Part shown: piece after piece, positions 8,539 through 17,648 of the stretch
Layout of the letters: every line of letters starts with the position of its first letter
Numbering within the stretch: position 1 is the stretch's first letter
Origin: Flavobacterium sp. MC2016-06
GTDB taxonomy: Bacteria; Bacteroidota; Bacteroidia; Flavobacteriales; Flavobacteriaceae
NCBI RefSeq assembly: GCF_009711165.2
Contig: NZ_WMID02000041.1
Location: 1 to 42,118 of the forward strand
Direction: 5' to 3'
Length of the DNA stretch: 42,118 nt
The notes under the pieces: model-generated
The model's input: the letters and a program-made list of their open reading frames with translations, nothing else
Told to the model about the DNA's origin: nothing
Database searches by the model: none
Translations under genes and position numbers: made by a program

Positions 8539-10938
8539 ATGATTACAAATACATCATTAGAATATAAAGGCGATTTATATCCATCAAAAATTGTTTCTTA
8601 CGAGCATCAGGGAGATTCTATTTCTTTTCATACAGATAATAAAGTAATCTTAAAAGTTATCATTCTTAGAGATAGCATGATCCGATTTCGTTTTACAACA
8701 AAAGGCTATTTCAGCAATGATTTTTCGTATGCCATTGATAAAACACAGCTTCACGGTTATAATTTTTTAGAATTAACAGAAGAAGAAACGTATTTCCAGA
8801 TTAAAACAAGTAAAGTAAAATGTAAAATTCAGAAAGCAGATCTTCGTTTGTCTATTTACGATTTAAATGATTTTCTTGTTTTAGAAGATGAACTTGGTTT
8901 TCACTGGGAAGAGAGTTATGAATATGGCGGAAATATTGTAAAAATGAGTAAATCTTCTAAAGATGGAGAATGTTTTTACGGTTTAGGAGACAAAGCCACA
9001 CAAATGAATTTAAAAGGCAAAAGAGTCGAAAATTTTGCCACAGATCAATATGCTTTTCAAAAAGAACAAGATCCTTTGTATAAGGTTGTTCCTTTTTATA
9101 TAGGTTTACATAACAAGGTATCTTATGGTATTTTCTTTGATAATACGTTTAGAACTTTCTTTGATTTTTGTCAAGAAAGAAGAAATGTTACCAGTTTTTG
9201 GGCAGAAGGCGGCGAAATGAATTATTATTTCATTTACGGACCTCTAATGCAAGATGTTGTAACAACTTATACAGATTTAACGGGTAAACCAGAATTACCA
9301 CCGCTTTGGGTTTTAGGTTATCATCAATGTAAATGGAGCTATTATCCAGAAAGCAAGGTAAAAGAAATTACTTCAAAATTTAGAGAACTCAAGATTCCTT
9401 GTGATGCCATTTATCTGGATATTGATTACATGGAAGGTTTTCGATGTTTTACTTGGAGTAATGAATATTTTCCAGATCCAAAACGAATGGTGGCTGAGTT
9501 AGCCGAAGATGGTTTTAAAACGGTTGTAATTATAGATCCGGGTATAAAAATCGACAAAGATTATTGGGTTTATAAAGAAGCTTTAGAGAAAGATTATTTC
9601 TGCAAAAGAGCCGATGGACCTTATATGAAAGGTAAAGTATGGCCGGGAGAATGTAATTTTCCAGATTATACAAATCCCGCAGTTAGAGAATGGTGGGCTG
9701 GGTTATTTAAAGAATTAATTTCAGACATTGGTGTAAAAGGTGTTTGGAACGATATGAATGAACCTGCCGTTATGGAGGTTCCAAATAAAACATTTCCAAT
9801 GGATGTTCGTCACTTTTACGACGGAAATCCTTGCAGTCATAGAAAAGCACATAATATTTACGGTACGCAAATGGCACGCGCGACATATCATGGCGTGAAG
9901 CGTTTTGCTTATCCAAAACGACCATTTGTAATTACAAGATCTGCTTATTCTGGAGCACAGCGCTATACGTCTTCTTGGACAGGTGATAACGTTGCCACTT
10001 GGGAACATTTATGGATTGCTAATATTCAGGTACAGCGAATGTGTATTTCTGGTATGGGCTTTACAGGTTCTGATATTGGAGGTTTCGCAGAACAGCCAAC
10101 GGGCGAATTGTATGCGCGCTGGATTCAATTGGGTGTTTTTCATCCGTTTTGCAGAACGCATTCTTCGGGAGATCACGGTAATCAAGAACCTTGGGCTTTT
10201 GACGAAGAAGTAATTAATATTACCAGAAAATTTGTGAGTCTGCGTTATCAATTACTTCCGTATTTATATACCATGTTTTGGCAGTATATAGAAGAAGGTT
10301 TACCGATGTTGAAACCATTGGTTTATTATGATCAAGATGATACACAGACCCATTATCGTAATGATGAATTTATCTTTGGAAATCAAATATTAGTGTGCCC
10401 AATACTTGAACCTAATGCTGTAGGTAGACGTATGTATATTCCAAGAGGAGAATGGTATAACTACTGGACAAATGAGTTTGCAATAGGCGGAAGAGAGGTT
10501 TGGGTTGATACTAAATTTGATGAGATTCCGCTTTTTGTAAAAGCAGGAGCAATAATTCCAAAATATCCCGTGCAGCAGTATGTTGGTGAGCTTGAATTTG
10601 ATGAATTAACGCTTGATTTATATTTTAAAAACGGTAAAGAAAAATCATTTGTTTATGAAGATTCTCAAGATGGTTATGATTATAAAAAAGGACGTTACAG
10701 CTTTTTGTCATTTACCACTACAGGAAAAGAAAAAGAATTAATTATTCAACTGCATAAAGAAGGTAAATACGATACCAATTATACTAAGTACAAAATCAAT
10801 TTGATTGGTCTGCCTTTTAAAGCTGTTGAAATTGAAATAGACAATGAGAAAGTTGAATTTGATAAAACAAACTTTGAATTAAATCATTTTTTAATTGTGG
10901 ATAAAGGTTTTAACGAACTTCATATTATAGGAGAATAA
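8539..10938 (+). CDS. Glycoside hydrolase family 31 alpha-glucosidase
   Basis: Retaining exo-acting alpha-glucosidase of family 31, 799 residues. An N-terminal beta-sandwich (about 1-240, including FYGLGDKATQMNLKG) precedes the barrel. The nucleophile is Asp405 in GVWNDMNEPAV and the acid/base is Asp483 in WTGDNVATW; SGMGFTGSDIGGF and RWIQLGVFHPFCRTHSSG are family signatures. C-terminal beta domains follow from about residue 680. No signal peptide is visible, so it probably acts in the cytoplasm on maltodextrins or glycogen-derived oligosaccharides, which fits its place behind glgACB. The exact substrate is inferred from context. Confidence 0.93.
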   Translation: MITNTSLEYKGDLYPSKIVSYEHQGDSISFHTDNKVILKVIILRDSMIRFRFTTKGYFSNDFSYAIDKTQLHGYNFLELTEEETYFQIKTSKVKCKIQKADLRLSIYDLNDFLVLEDELGFHWEESYEYGGNIVKMSKSSKDGECFYGLGDKATQMNLKGKRVENFATDQYAFQKEQDPLYKVVPFYIGLHNKVSYGIFFDNTFRTFFDFCQERRNVTSFWAEGGEMNYYFIYGPLMQDVVTTYTDLTGKPELPPLWVLGYHQCKWSYYPESKVKEITSKFRELKIPCDAIYLDIDYMEGFRCFTWSNEYFPDPKRMVAELAEDGFKTVVIIDPGIKIDKDYWVYKEALEKDYFCKRADGPYMKGKVWPGECNFPDYTNPAVREWWAGLFKELISDIGVKGVWNDMNEPAVMEVPNKTFPMDVRHFYDGNPCSHRKAHNIYGTQMARATYHGVKRFAYPKRPFVITRSAYSGAQRYTSSWTGDNVATWEHLWIANIQVQRMCISGMGFTGSDIGGFAEQPTGELYARWIQLGVFHPFCRTHSSGDHGNQEPWAFDEEVINITRKFVSLRYQLLPYLYTMFWQYIEEGLPMLKPLVYYDQDDTQTHYRNDEFIFGNQILVCPILEPNAVGRRMYIPRGEWYNYWTNEFAIGGREVWVDTKFDEIPLFVKAGAIIPKYPVQQYVGELEFDELTLDLYFKNGKEKSFVYEDSQDGYDYKKGRYSFLSFTTTGKEKELIIQLHKEGKYDTNYTKYKINLIGLPFKAVEIEIDNEKVEFDKTNFELNHFLIVDKGFNELHIIGE

Positions 10939-10997
10939 TAAGTCTAATTTTGATACTTTTTTACTGAATTGTGTAAGTTAATATTTTATAATAATTG

Positions 10998-11005
10998 TAT
11001 TTTTG
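10998..11005 (+). promoter_or_regulatory. -7 promoter element before the M48 protease gene
   Basis: TATTTTTG fits the Flavobacterium -7 consensus TAnnTTTG and lies 21 bp before the start codon. A TTG at 10969-10971 is 26 bp upstream, slightly beyond the usual spacing. Confidence 0.45.
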
Positions 11006-11026
11006 CTTCATAAAATAGCATAAATT

Positions 11027-11836
11027 ATGAAAAAAATATTGTTTTTAGGGATTTTCAGTGCCCTTGTAGTGGCTTGTGCAACCAACCCAATTACAGGAAA
11101 ACAGACTCTGAATTTTGTTTCAAACAGCGAATTATTTCCAACATCTTTCCAGCAATACAGTACTTTCTTGACCGAAAATAAAGTTATTACCGGAACTGCC
11201 GATGCTAAAAAAGTTGAAGTAGTTGGTTCTAGAATTAAGACAGCGGCAGAAAAATATTTAACATTTTTAGGACAAAGCCAATATTTAAAAGATTATCGCT
11301 GGGAATATAAATTAGTTGACAATAAAGAAGTAAATGCTTGGTGTATGCCTGGTGGAAAAATTGTGGTTTATTCTGGAATTCTGCCAATAACTCAAGACGA
11401 TGCTGGTTTAGCAACGGTTATGGGACACGAAGTTTCACACGCATTGGCCAATCATGGAGCACAGCGTATGAGTGCAGCACAATTACAGCAGATTGGAAGT
11501 GTTGCTTTAGGAGCGGCTACAAGCGGTAAATCGGAACAAACACAGCAAATATTTTCACAAGCTTACGGACTTGGTACAGAGGTAGGAGTAATGCTGCCTT
11601 TTAGCAGAAGTAATGAAACAGAAGCAGATAAAATAGGATTGACTCTTATGGCTATTGCAGGTTATAATCCAGATGATGCAATTTCATTTTGGACTAGAAT
11701 GTCTGCTAAATCAGGAGCATCTGGAACTCCAGAGTTTATGAGTACGCACCCTGCAGATGCAACAAGAATTGCTAATTTAAAAGCCTTGATTCCAGAAGCA
11801 AAAGCTACAGCGCTCAAAGTTGGCATTATAAAATAA
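11027..11836 (+). CDS. M48 family metalloprotease, predicted lipoprotein
   Basis: Zinc metallopeptidase of the M48 (HtpX/Ste24/BepA-like) group, 269 residues. The N-terminus KKILFLGIFSALVVAC ends in a lipobox with Cys17, so it should be an outer-envelope lipoprotein. The zinc motif HEVSH is at residues 134-138 (His134, Glu135, His138) and the third ligand is Glu199 in NETEADKIG. ATNPITGKQTLNF after the lipobox is typical of Bacteroidota M48 lipoproteins. A role in envelope protein quality control is inferred from the family. It is a single-gene unit followed by a terminator at 11864. Confidence 0.92.
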   Translation: MKKILFLGIFSALVVACATNPITGKQTLNFVSNSELFPTSFQQYSTFLTENKVITGTADAKKVEVVGSRIKTAAEKYLTFLGQSQYLKDYRWEYKLVDNKEVNAWCMPGGKIVVYSGILPITQDDAGLATVMGHEVSHALANHGAQRMSAAQLQQIGSVALGAATSGKSEQTQQIFSQAYGLGTEVGVMLPFSRSNETEADKIGLTLMAIAGYNPDDAISFWTRMSAKSGASGTPEFMSTHPADATRIANLKALIPEAKATALKVGIIK

Positions 11837-11863
11837 ACTGAAATTTAATTTGATATAACAATC

Positions 11864-11897
11864 AAAGCTATTCTATAAACGAGTAGCTTTTTTTTTG
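11864..11897 (+). terminator. Intrinsic terminator after the M48 gene
   Basis: AAAGCTATTC (11864-11873) pairs with GAGTAGCTTT (11881-11890), one G-T wobble, 7-nt loop, followed by a run of T. Confidence 0.85.
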
Positions 11898-11981
11898 AAA
11901 AAAATAACGTTCTTAACGCTCAAATAATCGATTCTAAATAAAATTTAGATAAATTCGCATTCAATTAACACAACCATTTCT

Positions 11982-13307
11982 ATGAAAAACCTACAAAAAG
12001 GAGATAAGAAGCTATTAAATGCTTGGGCATTTTATGATTGGGCCAATTCAGTTTATACTTTGACGATTGCATCGGCAGTATTTCCAATTTTTTATGAAGC
12101 TTTATTTTCTGAGCGTGATCATTATATCGATGTTTTTGGAATGCATTTAAAAAACTCCGCTTTAATTAGTTTTATTACGGCAAGTGCATTTTTAGTGGTT
12201 TCTTTCATTTCGCCTTTATTATCTGGAATTGCAGATTATGTAGGGAACAAAAAATCGTTTATGAAGTTCTTCTGTTATATGGGAGCTTTGTCATGTATGG
12301 GATTGTATTGGTTTGATCTTTCTAATATTTATATCGGATTAGCTTTTTATTTTCTAGGATTAATTGGTTTTTGGGGTAGTTTGGTTTTTTATAATTCTTA
12401 TCTGCCAGATATTGCTTTTCCAGAACAGCAAGATAAAATCAGTGCCAAAGGATATTCTTTAGGATATATTGGAAGTGTCATTTTGCTGATCATAAATTTG
12501 GCAATGATTATGAAACCAAAACTTTTTGGAATTACAGGAACTGACGGAGAAGCTGCTATGAAAGCCATGCGTTATTCTTTTATAATGGTGGGAGTTTGGT
12601 GGATAGTATTCAGTCAATATACGTATTATTTTTTACCAAAAGGAAGCAAAGAAACAACTCAGAAATTAACAAAGAGTGTTTTATTTAACGGGTTTAAAGA
12701 ATTAAAGAAAGTTTGGGCTTTATTAAAAGAAAACATTCCATTAAAACGTTATTTAGGAGGTTTTTTCGTTTCTAGTATGGCTGTTCAGACCGTAATGTTA
12801 GTAGCAACTTATTTTGGGGCACAAGAAATTCAATGGGCATCAAAAGAAGAAAGCACTATTGGGTTGATTATCTGTATTCTTTTAATACAATTAGTAGCCG
12901 TTTTAGGAGCCGTTTTAACTTCTAGAGCATCAAATAAATGGGGGAATATTCCAACCTTGATTGTAATAAATTGTATTTGGGCCGTTTTTTGTGCTTTGGC
13001 TTATTTTATCACTACTCCAATAGAGTTTTATGCAATGGCAACCATGATTGGACTTGTAATGGGAGGAATTCAGGCTTTGTCACGTTCTACGTATTCAAAA
13101 CTGCTTCCCGAGACAGAAGATACGGCTTCGTTTTTTAGTTTTTACGATGTTGCCGAAAAAATAGGAATCGTAATCGGAATGTGTGTTTACGGTATTATTG
13201 ATCAAATAACAGGAAGTCCGCGTGCAGCAATTGTAATTTTAGCAGTCTTCTTCGTAACAGCAATTTTTCTCTTAAGAAGAATACCAAAAAACGCTACTTC
13301 AAAATAA
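11982..13307 (+). CDS. MFS transporter, UMF1/Atg22-like
   Basis: Integral membrane transporter of 441 residues with about 12 hydrophobic segments. The opening WAFYDWANSVYTLTIASAVF is the hallmark of the UMF1 branch (vacuole effluxer Atg22-like) of the major facilitator superfamily, and GGIQALSRSTYSKLLPE in the C-terminal half is the matching conserved loop. The substrate of bacterial members is not established; eukaryotic Atg22 exports amino acids. A possible -7 box TAAATTCG lies at 11950-11957. It is convergent with the beta-solenoid operon, separated by a long hairpin. Confidence 0.9.
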   Translation: MKNLQKGDKKLLNAWAFYDWANSVYTLTIASAVFPIFYEALFSERDHYIDVFGMHLKNSALISFITASAFLVVSFISPLLSGIADYVGNKKSFMKFFCYMGALSCMGLYWFDLSNIYIGLAFYFLGLIGFWGSLVFYNSYLPDIAFPEQQDKISAKGYSLGYIGSVILLIINLAMIMKPKLFGITGTDGEAAMKAMRYSFIMVGVWWIVFSQYTYYFLPKGSKETTQKLTKSVLFNGFKELKKVWALLKENIPLKRYLGGFFVSSMAVQTVMLVATYFGAQEIQWASKEESTIGLIICILLIQLVAVLGAVLTSRASNKWGNIPTLIVINCIWAVFCALAYFITTPIEFYAMATMIGLVMGGIQALSRSTYSKLLPETEDTASFFSFYDVAEKIGIVIGMCVYGIIDQITGSPRAAIVILAVFFVTAIFLLRRIPKNATSK

Positions 13308-13315
13308 AATTATAA

Positions 13316-13375
13316 TGTCACGAATTTCTTGAAATTAATCTATTTGATTGATGATTATTGAAGAAATTCGTGACA
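13316..13375. terminator. Bidirectional terminator, 15-bp perfect inverted repeat
   Basis: TGTCACGAATTTCTT (13316-13330) and AAGAAATTCGTGACA (13361-13375) are perfect reverse complements around a 30-nt spacer. The structure lies between the convergent ends of the transporter gene and the sigma-factor operon. The stem is long and lacks a strong T tract, so it may also be a dispersed repeat. Confidence 0.6.
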
Positions 13376-13386
13376 CTTTATAAAGT

Positions 13387-14112
13387 TTATGCTTTAGATA
13401 TATTTCCTGAACCAGAAACTTTTACATCACGCTTTTCAGGATTTCCACTGTATTTAATATTTCCAGATCCCGAAACTCTAGCCGTTAATTTCTCGTCGCA
13501 GCTTACACGACTGTTTCCTGATCCCGAAACATTTACGTCGACATTTTTAGATTTTAATTCAGAAGCATTAACATCGCCAGAGCCTGAAAGTTTAGAACTA
13601 AAATTAGCAGCACTTCCTTTTAATTGTACATTACCAGAACCACTTAAATTTAATGTGAAGTCACTAGAATCAACATCAAGTTTAAAGTTTCCAGAACCTG
13701 CTAACTTTGCAGTAAATTTATCATTCTTAATTTTGTCTTTAGTCTGAATATTACCAGAACCCGCTAGATTTACTTCGGATATTTTTTCAAATGGAACCGT
13801 AATTTCAATTTTTTGTCCAGAGCTCATGCGAATTTGAGTTCCTTTTTCAACATAAATTTTCAATGTATTATCTTCAACTTCAACTTTTATGGCAGTCAAT
13901 AAATTTTCTTCGCCTTTAATAGTGATGTTACCTTCTTTTCCTGCTATTAAATTTACATTAAAAGGCCCGCCAACTTTTATAGCATCATAATCGGCTGTTT
14001 TTCTTGTTTCAGAAACGGTTTTACCGTTTCCATTTATTTTATTGGATTGTGCATTTGTAATAAACCCAGTTAAAAATACACTGCAAACTACTATTTGAAT
14101 TAATTTTTTCAT
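13387..14112 (-). CDS. Exported head GIN domain protein (DUF2807-like)
   Basis: A 241-residue secreted or periplasmic protein with a signal peptide (about 1-21, MKKLIQIVVCSVFLTGFITNA). The rest is a right-handed beta-solenoid-like domain in which the motif SGSGN recurs many times (for example LAGSGN, LSGSGN, VSGSGN), the signature of the putative auto-transporter adhesin head GIN domain. Function is unknown; the family is abundant in Bacteroidota and often sits next to ECF sigma/anti-sigma pairs, as here. It is the last gene of the four-gene operon, 18 bp after the preceding gene. Confidence 0.85.
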   Translation of the reverse strand: MKKLIQIVVCSVFLTGFITNAQSNKINGNGKTVSETRKTADYDAIKVGGPFNVNLIAGKEGNITIKGEENLLTAIKVEVEDNTLKIYVEKGTQIRMSSGQKIEITVPFEKISEVNLAGSGNIQTKDKIKNDKFTAKLAGSGNFKLDVDSSDFTLNLSGSGNVQLKGSAANFSSKLSGSGDVNASELKSKNVDVNVSGSGNSRVSCDEKLTARVSGSGNIKYSGNPEKRDVKVSGSGNISKA

Positions 14113-14130
14113 TGCTTTAATTTTTTAAGA

Positions 14131-15192
14131 TTATTGTTTTTTGGTTAGGGTTACGTTTCCGTAATTAGAGGTAATAAGTACTTTGTTTTGTCCTTTTTTC
14201 TTATGAAATCCGCTGATGTTTTTAGAAGTGTTTTTGCTTTCGCTGACAGAAACTTCTAAATCATCGCCGCTTTTTATGTTAGCATATTTGGTTGAAATAT
14301 TAAAATCGAAGGCATAATTAATGTTGTAGCCTAATGAAATATCAGAATATCCAGAGTTAATGTTTACATTATTAGCTTTTTCTGTTACCATTCCAATATT
14401 TACTTTACTGTAATTGGTGTCAATATTTAAGCTGTTTGAAATTTCGGCAATAGAAATAGTTAAGTAATCTCCTGTACCATCAAACGAATTAATTTTTTGA
14501 AACTTTAAATTACCATAATTACAATCGTATTTAATATTCTGTCCATCAGAAATCACCAAGTCAGTATAATTAGTATCAAGATTTAAATTCCCAGAATCAG
14601 TTACTTTCAAGCCTGAATATTTAGCCTGTACAGTTCCGCTTTTAATATATTCAATAGTTGAATTTTGACAGTAATCAATTTGAATTTTATTGTTTGCCCC
14701 ATTTAATTTTCCAAGCGTAATTTTACCGTATTTACAAGCAATATCAGCAGTTGACTCTAAGTTTAGTGTCGTAATGTTTCCGTACTTATTAAGCAGCTTT
14801 ACCGTTCCGTTTTTAGGAATTTTAATGACATAATTAATCTCAAAACTATTACTGCTTCCTTTACTTTTAAGAGAAGAACTGCCAAGAGACGTTACAGCCG
14901 AAACCATAGATTTCAGTGCTGTAATGCTTACATCAATACTGCTTAATCTTTCGTCTACCCAATTTTCGTTTGGTCCAGAAACTTTAATCGTAATGTCAAG
15001 GTCAATTTTATCTTCATCCCAAGTCGTTATGGTAATATTTCCGTATTTATTATCAATATCAATCCCAGCATTAGAGTTGACGATATAGGTTTTTTTAATG
15101 TTTTTTTGTTTCGTAACAAAAGTATCATCGTTTGAGAATCCTAAAAAAGGAATCAAAAGAAATAGAATTAATATGTTATAATGTTTTTTCAT
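14131..15192 (-). CDS. Exported DUF4097-like beta-solenoid protein
   Basis: A 353-residue protein with a signal peptide (MKKHYNILILFLLIPFLGFS). The mature part is built of short beta repeats with recurring NKYGNI/CKYGKI/SNYGNV elements (NKYGNITITTW, NKYGNITTLN, TSNYGNVTLT), consistent with the DUF4097 / putative adhesin solenoid fold. Its start overlaps the anti-sigma gene by 17 bp, so the two are translationally coupled. Function is unknown; it is probably an envelope component under control of the linked sigma factor. Confidence 0.75.
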   Translation of the reverse strand: MKKHYNILILFLLIPFLGFSNDDTFVTKQKNIKKTYIVNSNAGIDIDNKYGNITITTWDEDKIDLDITIKVSGPNENWVDERLSSIDVSITALKSMVSAVTSLGSSSLKSKGSSNSFEINYVIKIPKNGTVKLLNKYGNITTLNLESTADIACKYGKITLGKLNGANNKIQIDYCQNSTIEYIKSGTVQAKYSGLKVTDSGNLNLDTNYTDLVISDGQNIKYDCNYGNLKFQKINSFDGTGDYLTISIAEISNSLNIDTNYSKVNIGMVTEKANNVNINSGYSDISLGYNINYAFDFNISTKYANIKSGDDLEVSVSESKNTSKNISGFHKKKGQNKVLITSNYGNVTLTKKQ

Positions 15193-15712
15193 GAGTTGTA
15201 GTGTTTTTTAAATTTTCGTTTTCTTCAATACGTTGTAATACAGTCTGCAGAAATGATATTCTCGTTTGAAGATTGCTAATCATGGCATAAATAATCTGTT
15301 TATTTTCACCATTTTTTTGCAGTTCATTTATAATTTTTTGATAATCGGCATCAAAAACCTTCATTTGTTTTAAGGCATCATTAATAATCTGCTCATTTTC
15401 TGGTGAACTTTTCTCTTTTAATTTAACCAATTCGTTATCGATTAAAATATTGAAAATAGAATCTGTTCGTTTGGTTTCTTTAGATGCAAATTTGAATTCT
15501 TTAGGTTTATCATTCTTATAAAAAATTGATACCCCCAGCATCAGTACAATAGAAGCTGCAACCGCAGTCATAAACCAATACTTTCTTTTCGATTCTTTTT
15601 TATTCAATTTATTTAGAAAGTTAACCTGATGGTTAGAATTTAGTTCTTGTACATCCCATTGATTTTCAAATTTTTCAAATAATTGATCTAAATTGTCATT
15701 CTCCTTTTTCAT
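15176..15712 (-). CDS. Probable anti-sigma factor, single-pass membrane protein
   Basis: A 178-residue protein with a cytoplasmic N-terminal part (1-44), one transmembrane helix (about 46-65, FMTAVAASIVLMLGVSIFY) and a charged, helix-rich C-terminal part predicted outside the membrane. No zinc-binding HxxxCxxC motif is seen. Its ATG overlaps the sigma-factor stop in ATGA, a typical sigma/anti-sigma arrangement. The anti-sigma role is inferred from topology and position only. Confidence 0.65.
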   Translation of the reverse strand: MKKENDNLDQLFEKFENQWDVQELNSNHQVNFLNKLNKKESKRKYWFMTAVAASIVLMLGVSIFYKNDKPKEFKFASKETKRTDSIFNILIDNELVKLKEKSSPENEQIINDALKQMKVFDADYQKIINELQKNGENKQIIYAMISNLQTRISFLQTVLQRIEENENLKNTTTHEKTL

Positions 15713-16263
15713 ATTTCCTCTAATTTTTTTCTTAAACTTTCTTTTGCTCTGCTCAATGTTGTTCGGCAGTTAGCGTAACTGATATTCAAAATTTCGCAAA
15801 TTTCTTCTTGATCATAACCTTCAATATAAAAAAGATTCAGCACCATTCTGTAATTGTCTTTTAGACCTAAAATAGTATCCAAAACTTGTTTCACTTTAAG
15901 TGAATTCAAATCAATATTTTCAGAAAAAAAGCTGTCATCTTCTTCTGTTTTGTAAAGCGTCTTACTCAAGTCTTCAACCTGAAAAGCGTTATTCTTTTTA
16001 TAAAAATCAATACTATAATTGATAATTATTTTTTTCAACCACGCCCCAAAAGCAACTTCCTGCTTATAGTCGTTAATTTTTGTAAAAGCTTTCAAAAAAC
16101 CTTCCTGCATGACGTCTTGTGCAAAATGTTCGTCCTTTACAATTCTGTAGGCTACGTTATACATAGCTTTACAATATCTGTTGTAAACTTCAAATTGTGC
16201 CTTTTGATTGTTCTCTTTACAAAGCGCGATTAATTCTTCGATATTTTGATTGGTTATGTTCAA
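15709..16263 (-). CDS. ECF RNA polymerase sigma factor
   Basis: Sigma-70 family extracytoplasmic-function sigma factor, 184 residues. Region 2 is seen in FEVYNRYCKAMYNVAYRIVK and DVMQEGFLKAF; region 4 with its helix-turn-helix is YDQEEICEILNISYANCRTT followed by LSRAKESLRKKL. It is the first gene of a minus-strand operon with the probable anti-sigma factor and two exported beta-solenoid proteins. TGTAACAAA, read on the minus strand about 40 bp upstream of the start, could be an autoregulatory -35-like element, but this is only suggestive. Confidence 0.93.
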   Translation of the reverse strand: MNITNQNIEELIALCKENNQKAQFEVYNRYCKAMYNVAYRIVKDEHFAQDVMQEGFLKAFTKINDYKQEVAFGAWLKKIIINYSIDFYKKNNAFQVEDLSKTLYKTEEDDSFFSENIDLNSLKVKQVLDTILGLKDNYRMVLNLFYIEGYDQEEICEILNISYANCRTTLSRAKESLRKKLEEI

Positions 16264-16419
16264 GTACTGTTTGCTAGTTTATTATAATGACTTTACTTTT
16301 TTGGGTTTGTTACAGTTTTATAAATTTAATTTTATTTTTTTGATAATGAGTGTTGTACTCCGATACTATTAAATTCTGAAAACTAAAATATTTTGTAGGA
16401 TTTTTACTGTATTTTAATT

Positions 16420-16427
16420 TATATTTG
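16420..16427 (+). promoter_or_regulatory. -7 promoter element of the DUF6252-like lipoprotein gene
   Basis: TATATTTG matches TAnnTTTG; a TTTG at 16392-16395 is 24 bp upstream. The box overlaps the earliest possible in-frame TTG start (16425), which argues that translation begins at the ATG 16443 instead, with a very short leader. Confidence 0.55.
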
Positions 16428-16442
16428 TGGATAAAAAAAATT

Positions 16443-17414
16443 ATGAAAAAGAATAATGTTTTATTTCTTTTGCTATATGCATTAGGGATATGTTTTACTT
16501 CCTGCACCAGAGATTTTGAGGACGGACGAAATTATAATGGTACTAATGATAACAGCAATGGAGTCACCGAAAATGGCAACGGAAACACTACAAACGGCAA
16601 CGGAAACACTACGGCAGATATAGGGATCTTTAAGGCTGCTATTGGAGGAAAAGCTTTTGTAGCTGATGAAGTACGGGCTATTGTAAATGATGATTATATT
16701 GCTATTTCGGGATTAAAAACTACAGGAGAGTTAATTCAAATCAGCATACTAGACGGTAAAGTTGGAACTTATACTTTTAAAGATACTCCTGAATTAGTAA
16801 TTGCTTATACTAGCAGTAACAAATGGGCATATATTGGAGTTTCTAAAGATGATGCAGAAGAACATGAATATTCAGATTATAACGATAATACAGTAGTTAA
16901 AATAACTGAAATTGATAGCGTTAAAAAAACGATTTCAGGCACATTTCAATTTACAGGTATCCGAATTGATGGAGTAAAAGATAAAAAGGAAGTAACAAAC
17001 GGGGCCTTTACTAAAATATCATATAAATCAGATGCTCCAATTTTACAACCTGATAACAAATTTTCAGCAAAACTTGATGGGATAAATTTTGTTACAACAA
17101 ATGTAAGTGCAGTTTCAGTTATGGGAAAAATTGCAATTACCGGTAATAGAGGAAATGTTGAAAATGTATCATTATTACTCCCCGATAATGCAAAAGAGGG
17201 AACATATCAAGTTGATTATAATTATAGTATTAGATATAATAAAAATATGTCTCCTGATGGAATGTTTGATGGAAAAAGTGGTAGTACCATCACTATTCTT
17301 AAGCATGATAAAACAAAGAAAATAATAAGCGGAACTTTTTCAAGCACAGTAGTTACCTATACAACAACTGAAAAGTATGAAATAACTGATGGAAGTTTTA
17401 ATGTTTCATATTAG
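16443..17414 (+). CDS. DUF6252-like lipoprotein with two repeated domains
   Basis: A predicted lipoprotein of 323 residues: MKKNNVLFLLLYALGICFTSC ends in a lipobox. A low-complexity linker of NGNGNTT units follows, then two similar beta-rich domains (about 65-180 and 200-320), each opening with a GGKAF/DGINF element and containing GTYTF/GTYQV and ISGTF motifs, as in the DUF6252 family. The start at 16443 is preferred over the in-frame TTG at 16425 because the latter lies in the promoter and would put charged residues ahead of the signal peptide. Function is unknown; outer membrane or surface location is expected. Confidence 0.75.
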   Translation: MKKNNVLFLLLYALGICFTSCTRDFEDGRNYNGTNDNSNGVTENGNGNTTNGNGNTTADIGIFKAAIGGKAFVADEVRAIVNDDYIAISGLKTTGELIQISILDGKVGTYTFKDTPELVIAYTSSNKWAYIGVSKDDAEEHEYSDYNDNTVVKITEIDSVKKTISGTFQFTGIRIDGVKDKKEVTNGAFTKISYKSDAPILQPDNKFSAKLDGINFVTTNVSAVSVMGKIAITGNRGNVENVSLLLPDNAKEGTYQVDYNYSIRYNKNMSPDGMFDGKSGSTITILKHDKTKKIISGTFSSTVVTYTTTEKYEITDGSFNVSY

Positions 17415-17434
17415 ATTATAAACTCTAAATATTT

Positions 17435-17462
17435 AAATCTGCCTTTGGGTGGATTTTTTTTT
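17435..17462 (+). terminator. Intrinsic terminator after the lipoprotein gene
   Basis: AAATCTGCC (17435-17443) and GGGTGGATTT (17447-17456) form a stem with two G-T wobbles and a tight TTT loop, followed by a T run. Confidence 0.7.
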
Positions 17463-17648
17463 GGTAATGCAATTTGATTTTACTAGATTGGCTCATTAAA
17501 TAGATAATATATAGTCATTTTGGCATAGTGATTGTCTATTTAAACTATCTATCTTGTAAATGAAGTGCTTACTTTATTATTAATAAATCTAAGACTATAT
17601 TTTTAGTTAGAATAAAACTTTTAATGACAAAACGACTTATATTATATT

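Noticed and set aside
13358..13747. Plus-strand reading frame with repeated FPDPETF-like units
   Set aside because: It is the antisense shadow of the SGSGN repeats in the head GIN gene; the minus-strand frame has a signal peptide and family motifs.
16425..16442. Upstream TTG start (MWIKKI extension) for the DUF6252-like lipoprotein
   Set aside because: The TTG lies inside the -7 element TATATTTG, and the ATG at 16443 gives a normal lipoprotein signal peptide.
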